DNA of 64,000 bases, taken from contig NC_033563.1 of the NCBI RefSeq assembly GCF_001680005.1, positions 248,001-312,000 on the forward strand. The letters run 5' to 3'. Of this stretch, positions 58,378 to 64,000 are shown piece after piece; position 1 is the stretch's first letter; every line of letters begins with the position of its first letter. Made by a program: the position numbers and the translations under genes. A model generated the notes under the pieces. It had not been told where the DNA came from and did no database searches. It saw only the letters and a list, made by a program, of their open reading frames with translations. This DNA is from Plasmodium coatneyi. Lineage: Eukaryota; Apicomplexa; Aconoidasida; Haemosporida; Plasmodiidae.

Positions 58378-59255
58378 TGTACCTAAATCGGGCGGCATTT
58401 TTTTTTTTTTTGTCCATTTTGCTCCTCACGTTTGTGTTGTTCATTCGGGGTTCACCACCTGCATGTGGTCCCCACATCCCTTGTTTTTGTGCCTTTTTTT
58501 TGAACAGTTTTTTTTTGTGTGTGTATGCACGTGCCTATATGCCTGTCTTGTGCGTCATTTTTTCTCTTTTTCCATCCCTTCTATTTGGCATCTTCACCGG
58601 ATAATGTGCCCCAGCGCCGCCGGGACAAACAAACACCTGGTCTGTTTTAACATATTCACCGCGTAGCCAAGCGGGTCTTCCCATTGGTGGCCAACATGCC
58701 AATTTGCAACATGCTAATTTGCAACATGACAATTGTCAATACGTGAAAGACGCGGAGGCGCATGCCGAGTTCAGCGGCCTGCTGAATGCGCCCGCAGAAT
58801 GCTGACGGGACAAAAAGTTGTACATACTACTTACGTGCACAAAAAGGATAATCAGCGCAAAAGGGATAAACAGCGCAAAAAGGAAAAGTGCTCACAGAGG
58901 GAAAAAATTCGACTGCGTAGAAAAACCTAGCTCGCGGCGATGGGTATACTTATACATGAAGAAATATGAATAACGAAGAAAAAGAGGCACAACATATAGT
59001 ACGCACAAAATGGGCAAAAAATGCGGAAAAAAAAAAAATCACTGTCACCGCGTTGAGTAGACCTGCAGTTGGGGACACGACAAAGGGGGAAGTTAAAAAA
59101 TCAGTGGAACGCAGGGAGCGATCCGCAAAATGGTTGGTGGGGGTATCAAAAAATGACAAAAAAAATTTCCTAATTGGGTGACTTCAGCGTGGTGGAGCAG
59201 TTCCTCAGTCTGTCTATCAGTTTAATCGTCAGCTTGCCCGCCGATGTGACGACGC
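58378..59255. other. Convergent intergenic spacer
   Basis: Poly-T (58399-58412) and short direct repeats such as CATGCCAATTTGCAA and CATGCTAATTTGCAA (58696-58725), plus GATAAACAGCGCAAAA-type repeats (58846-58885). Small plus-strand open frames here are not credited. Confidence 0.55.
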
Positions 59256-62020
59256 CTAGTTGGAGTCCTTCAGCGTGGTGGTGGCCCAGCCATAGAGAAA
59301 ACCCAACAGGAGGATCAAGAAGAAGCAAATCATCACGTAGTTAATGACAAAGTTGTCAACCACGGAGAGGAAGAAGATGGTGAGAATTACAAACACGAGA
59401 TTGACGAAGGACATGAAGAGCCCCACGAAGTTGTAAATGTCCGACTTAGACTCCCGCACGTATTTTTGCAGGTTTCGGGAGAGCCTACAGGGGGGGGAAA
59501 AAAAAACAGATGATTCAGCAAATGCAACGTCGAAGCGATCAAAGGATTGGTTAGGGTGCGCGTTGCGGGTGTCCGCACTGAGGGGCAAAACTTACGTGGT
59601 CTTCAAATTGGTGGAGAAGAAAAAGTAGAAGAGGCAGCATAAAATGTAGAAGATTAGAAAGCTGTAAATGTTCAGGTGGTTGATCATCAGGAAGGGGAAG
59701 AAGAAGAACAGGAGGGAGGCTCCAGACAGGATGATTCCGCTGCGGGGGGAAAACGGTGAAACGGTTAAATGGTAAACGATTGAACGGTGCAGCAATGAAA
59801 CGACGCCACAAACATGCTACGCCGGTCATCCCGTCAGGGAACTTACATAAAAACGTCCTTCAGCGCGATGATGTTCCTCTTGTTGGAGTAGTAGGAGATA
59901 TTTTCAAAGCACTTGGTGAGGGAAATCAGGATAACCGCAATGAGCAGCTGCACGAAGATGTTATTGACGTAGAAGAACTCACACACGTAGATCGACGTCA
60001 GGGGGATAAGCATGAGGATCATGATGTCCTCTACACTGTTCAGGAAAGAGAGGGAGCAAATATAAAAGAGGAGCGTGTTCTCATTCTTGATGCGAAGGAT
60101 ATTATCGACCAATTCGTTAAATTGCTTTCTGTATTGGCTCTTCAACGACATCTGCTCGAACCCGCTATAATGTTCATACTCAATATTCGATCGTTCAGTC
60201 AGGTACTTCTTCGTCTGGTCATTATAAATGTTGGGGTAGGTACTGTAGGTTAAAGTTTTTTCCTCCTTGTTGCTATGTCTGGCGTAGTACTTTTCAAAGT
60301 CATCCTCGTTATCCCGGTGTTGGTCGTTTTCGTCTTCCCCTCCTCTGTCTGCTCGTCGATTGGCACGTCTCTTCATGGCACCTGCATCTTCCTCCTCATC
60401 GTCATAATTGTCATTCTGCAGCTCACCCCGGTCGTAGTTGCCCGCTTCGACCATGTCTTCTACACTTTCGTCTGCCGTAACTTGCGATTCCAGGCAGGCA
60501 GAATGGCGCTTGCCGGAACTGCGCTTCAGTGTGTTCTCAGCTTCCTCCAACCCGAGCGTGTATACCACCAAAGAAATGATCGTAATGACGGCAAAAATTA
60601 ATGACGACAGGTAAATGAAGACATCCCTGAGGTACGGCTCGTTAAAGAAATTGCTAAACAAATACATGACAAATATAATCAATGGATTCACCACAATAAA
60701 GGATGCGTCGAAAAAGAACTGGTGAAGGGTCAGGAACTTCCTCTTCGCTCTCTCATTAACCTTCAGGTGATACTTCTTCGATAGAAAATCTATTCCGTTA
60801 TTGTCTATGTCGATCAGGTTGGAAATATTGACCTGTACATTATCGATCAGCAGAAGGAGAGTAAAAAGGAACTCGTAAAAGCGGTTCACGTAGTACTTCT
60901 TTATTTCATCACGGTAGAGGGTATACAGAAAGGGGATGCAGAAACCCCATACAACCAGCCTGACTGTGTTGGTAGCTATTAGGAAAAATTTGACGCTGCG
61001 CCACTTCACCAGATATATCGATATGGGTGTGAAAAGGAAAAGTGTCAAAAATGACACCATTCGGTATACGTAAAATATGGAGAAATGCTCGAACAGGGTG
61101 AATAGCATAAATGAGGTAATGGCCCAATGGAAGGACGTCCTAATGATGTTTAGCACCTGCCCAATAATATACTTTTTCAACACGTCGTCACTGAAGAGGG
61201 AGTCGTCATCTATACTAGACGTGGAGTTCACCTGATCTGATGAAGCGTAATTTATTTCGTAGAAATCGTTCTTATTTCCATAGTGGTCTTCTCCACTCTT
61301 TTTGGATCCTTTTTTTTTTTTTAAATTTTCATAAATTGAATTGTACACTTCACTGAATTTCTTGTCATCTACACTTTCTTTCTTCTTCCTCTTCCCCCTT
61401 TCCATCATTTTTTTTTTTTTCTTATCCATTTTTTTCAGCTTCTCCTGGTTGAATGGGGCTTCGTTCTCCTGTTCGTCATCGCTATGATCGGGGTGGTTGC
61501 TCCATCCTGGATTGTCCCCCTTTACCTCATCGTGACCGTGGTTTCCATATCCACCCCCGTTTTGGTGCATCTCCCCACTTGCACCCTCCTGATTGGTTCC
61601 ACCTACTCCCTCGTCGAAGTTGTTAAACGAGCAGTAGGGGGTGTTCTCCTTCTCTCCTCCGTTTTTCTTCTCCCCCTTACCCTTACTATATATCCCTTCG
61701 TACTTGTTTTTTTTTTTCTTATTTGGCACGTTACGCAGGAGTTCGTTGTTTAAGTTATTACTGTAGTTCCCTTCATATGGGTAATCACCCGCAACTGCCC
61801 CTTCCTCCTCTTGATTATTCTGCACGTTCGATGAGTACTCCTGTTGGTAGGTGGCCCCACCTTGTTCCCCCTGTTGGTAACCTCCATTGTCGTAATGGCC
61901 ACCCTCGTACTCCTCATTCGAGTGACCTGCTGTCTTCACCCCGTCGTCCATTTCCGCACCATGTATGGCGTCTTCCTCTCGGTAGATCCCTGACATGCCT
62001 GCCTCGACGTACGAATCCAT
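59256..62020 (-). CDS. Multi-span membrane protein, MFS-transporter-like
   Basis: Exons 62020-59847, 59739-59596 and 59484-59256 give 848 residues; both introns are phase 2 (TTTAT|GTAAGT with GCAG|C, and ACCAC|GTAAGT with GTAG|G). The start is the first ATG (MDSYVEAGMSGIYREEDAIH). Residues 1-270 are hydrophilic, Gly/Asn/Glu-rich and Lys-rich. From about 285 there are roughly six membrane helices (SFHWAITSFMLFTLFEHFSI to YLSSLIFAVITIISLVVYTL). A 110-residue acidic and basic loop follows. Then come about six more helices (LLFYICSLSFLNSVEDIMIL and onward), with the last two or three in exons 2 and 3 (LLFFFFPFLMINHLNIYSFL; FVGLFMSFVNLVFVILTIFF). Two six-helix halves around a central loop suggest a major-facilitator-type transporter. 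Substrate and membrane are unknown. Exons 2 and 3 are easily missed but complete the second half. Confidence 0.82.
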
Positions 62021-63911
62021 TGGTTTCACCTGGAGTGGCCTAATTTGCTAGGATCCCTTTCTGCACGTTCCTGTTAATCCAGGCCACTCCTTCAATGTGA
62101 CCCACGTTTCGCGCTGACCTCCTTAACTTGATCAACCGAACGTTGCGGTAGGTGCACTCGCACTGATACACTGGCATATGGAGGAACCCCCCTCGATGAC
62201 ACAGGATAAGACAAATTTGAAAGAAGGTGTTGTCCTCAGGGGGGTCTTCACAATGACTGGACTGTGCAATGATGTTTACAAGCAGGAGCACATGCAACGC
62301 GTACAATATCGGCAGAAGGCTAATGACAAGGCAAAGTTAGCTCCTTCCGTCCGTCCTCTGCATCGGCAGTGTTCTTTTCTTCCTCTTGGCCGTTTCCCTC
62401 CCGCACGATGCTGGGCGAACAGCTTTGCTACTCCTCGGCCGCTGCCCCTGCTATGCATACAACTGCATGAGCACATATAACTCTCACGTACTTTCCTGCG
62501 CGAACTTGACTGAACATATGACGCATACGCAGGGAAGGAAATGGTACATAAAAAGGTAAAATATGAATCCTTTTACCAACTTTTCTTTTTCCTCCAAATG
62601 TCCCTATTCCGCTGTATATCATGCGGTAAAATATTAATATATGTAACGGAAAAAAAAAAAAACTTCATTTGTTATGTATGCAAATTTTTTTTTTTTTTTT
62701 TTTTTACAATTATCGCTTCCCCGTGGAAACCACAATTTTTCATGCGGGAAAAAAAAAAAAAAAAAAATAAATTGGGGCAAAGACTTCTCCTCGTGGAGAA
62801 TTCCCCTTTTTCGCGCCAGGGCCGACGCCGAAAAAAAATAACTGCATACATAACGACAAACATGCACAGAGGCACTATTTGCCCATTTGGGGCGGAGCAG
62901 TACAAGCTGAAAAAACCGTTCCCCACAAGTTACAATAAGCTGCAACCTCGTGGGCAACGTTTTTTTCTTATCAGCTTCTGCCTGGTCATACCTTGTATAG
63001 AAGAAGCACTGCGAAGTGATTCATGTACGGCGTAGGAACAACCACGCATAAGGCACCCTTTATCAGCAAAAAGAAGAATGGCACTGGGGAACGCTTAAAA
63101 TGAGGCTTCTATGCCCCCTTCAGCCGAGGCGCCCCCCCTGGGTGGTAGTACATTAAATTGAACGTTCCGACTGGAGGGTGAAAATTGGTAGCATCCCCGA
63201 TCAGCAGCAGCATATGGGCCCCTCACGCGATACAGCTTAAACCTTAATGCACGTATTCTATCCGCTCATAACACTCTACTGCGGAGGGGCGCCTTACCGA
63301 TCGCAGCGTGCATATATATCTGCTCATGTGGGCTTGTTTTTAAGGGTCGCCCTTTCGGAATGCTATTTCACCGCACTGGGGGAAAAAGGCCATCCCTTGC
63401 ACGGCGATTCAAATTTAAATGGGCGCATATTAACATATTCATATATATACTAAAATTGCACTTACCCATTCGGTATATCTTGCATTTCCCTTACATGGCA
63501 AATAAAAAAAAAAAAAAAAATATATCTTCTTTTTCCCACTTATTGAACTCCCCCCCTTTCGGTAGCATTCCATTTTGTGGCTCCAAAAGGGGAAAATGGA
63601 ATAAAAAAAAGATCCATCACAACAATACATGTCCACGGCGAAGTAAAATCGGAGGGAGACTGTGGAGGACCGCACTAAGACGCCAGGAATGTATTTCTTT
63701 CCAAAATGGCACATCATAAGGAGGAAAAAAAAAATAGAATAAAATAAAATAAAAAACAGACCCCCCGGTGTTATCTCAAGGCGGGGTTCCACACACGGTG
63801 TATATATGTGCATATATACATACATGCATACGTAGGTTCGTATTTATGTGCATACGTGTCCTTCCATTTGCATGACTCCTACACAACTGCACAACCGAAG
63901 GATGACGCAGG
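62021..63911. other. Divergent intergenic region
   Basis: Between the transporter-like gene and the gene at the right edge. It has poly-A/poly-T tracts (62650-62662, 62685-62706, 62750-62770, 63505-63522). A minus-strand frame at 62306-62040 has a signal-like start but sits in the expected leader, and I do not credit it. No RNA gene is seen. Confidence 0.55.
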
Positions 63912-64000
63912 ATGGCGTTCAGGTTTAAGCGGGAAGGCTGCTATAGCAAAAACAGGCTGAGCGAGCTCTTCCGCAAAAACCAAACCTTCGTCAACCAGCT
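63912..64000 (+). CDS. Start of an unidentified protein (partial, cut by window edge)
   Basis: From ATG 63912 a frame runs to the end of the window, beginning MAFRFKREGCYSKNRLSELF and then RKNQTFVNQ. An upstream ATG (63902) meets a stop after eight codons, so 63912 is the better start. The GC content is higher than the spacer before it, which supports coding. Only 29 codons are visible, with too little to identify the product. Confidence 0.55.
   Translation, partial: MAFRFKREGCYSKNRLSELFRKNQTFVNQ

Noticed and set aside
58655..58740. tRNA-like GTAGCCAAGCGGGT
   Set aside because: No matching T-arm (GGTTCGAATCC type) or acceptor stem could be found around it.
62040..62306. Minus-strand frame with signal-like start before the transporter-like gene
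   Set aside because: Sits in the expected 5' leader and is out of frame with the gene; no clear coding bias.
62541..63035. 164-codon plus-strand frame with Cys pairs
   Set aside because: Runs through poly-A and poly-T tracts; the CxxC pairs are isolated and no domain is recognisable.

Overview
This window is a piece of a malaria-parasite nuclear chromosome, most likely Plasmodium knowlesi; the close relative P. coatneyi is the main alternative. Four things point there. There are seven multi-exon KIR (PIR-superfamily) genes with short first exons. There is an orphan SICAvar cytoplasmic exon. There are chromosome-internal arrays of the P. knowlesi-type telomere heptad GGGTT(T/C)A. One KIR carries the CD99-like peptide known from P. 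knowlesi KIR proteins. Exons were assigned by hand from GT/AG sites, reading phase and paralogue comparison; none was checked against transcripts.

Layout. Positions 1-9.7 kb are left-hand chromosomal sequence: a partial Ser/Asp/Glu-rich protein that may be exported, a large conserved Plasmodium protein split by a frame change in a C run, a small coiled-coil protein, and organelle-targeted elongation factor Ts. Positions 10.3-41 kb are a KIR island built around three telomere-like arrays (10.3, 22.5 and 35.8 kb). Positions 42.1-64 kb return to ordinary chromosome: a doubtful small secreted protein, a giant 3330-residue conserved protein, a GRIP-domain golgin, a multi-span membrane protein that looks like a transporter, and the first codons of a further gene.

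The KIR island is symmetrical. Each array reads (GGGTTYA)n on its left and (TRAACCC)m on its right, the head-to-head orientation expected of fused chromosome ends. KIR genes point away from each array (KIR1+; KIR3-/KIR4+; KIR6-/KIR7+), with KIR2- and KIR5+ filling the space between. Spacing from array to start codon is about 0.8-1.3 kb.

The main discovery is host-protein look-alike segments in the stalks and linkers of the KIR proteins. KIR1 and KIR3 carry two different parts of CD99. KIR2 has five 13-residue repeats like those of the fibrinogen alpha-chain connector, and KIR7 has about two. KIR4 carries a 25-residue segment that matches my recollection of the syndecan-4 ectodomain at about 21 positions. 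CD99 mimicry by KIR is known; I do not recall the fibrinogen and syndecan cases being described. A second candidate novelty is KIR6: its own cytoplasmic exon is broken by a one-base frameshift, and an intact, phase-compatible SICAvar cytoplasmic exon lies 1.3 kb downstream on the same strand.
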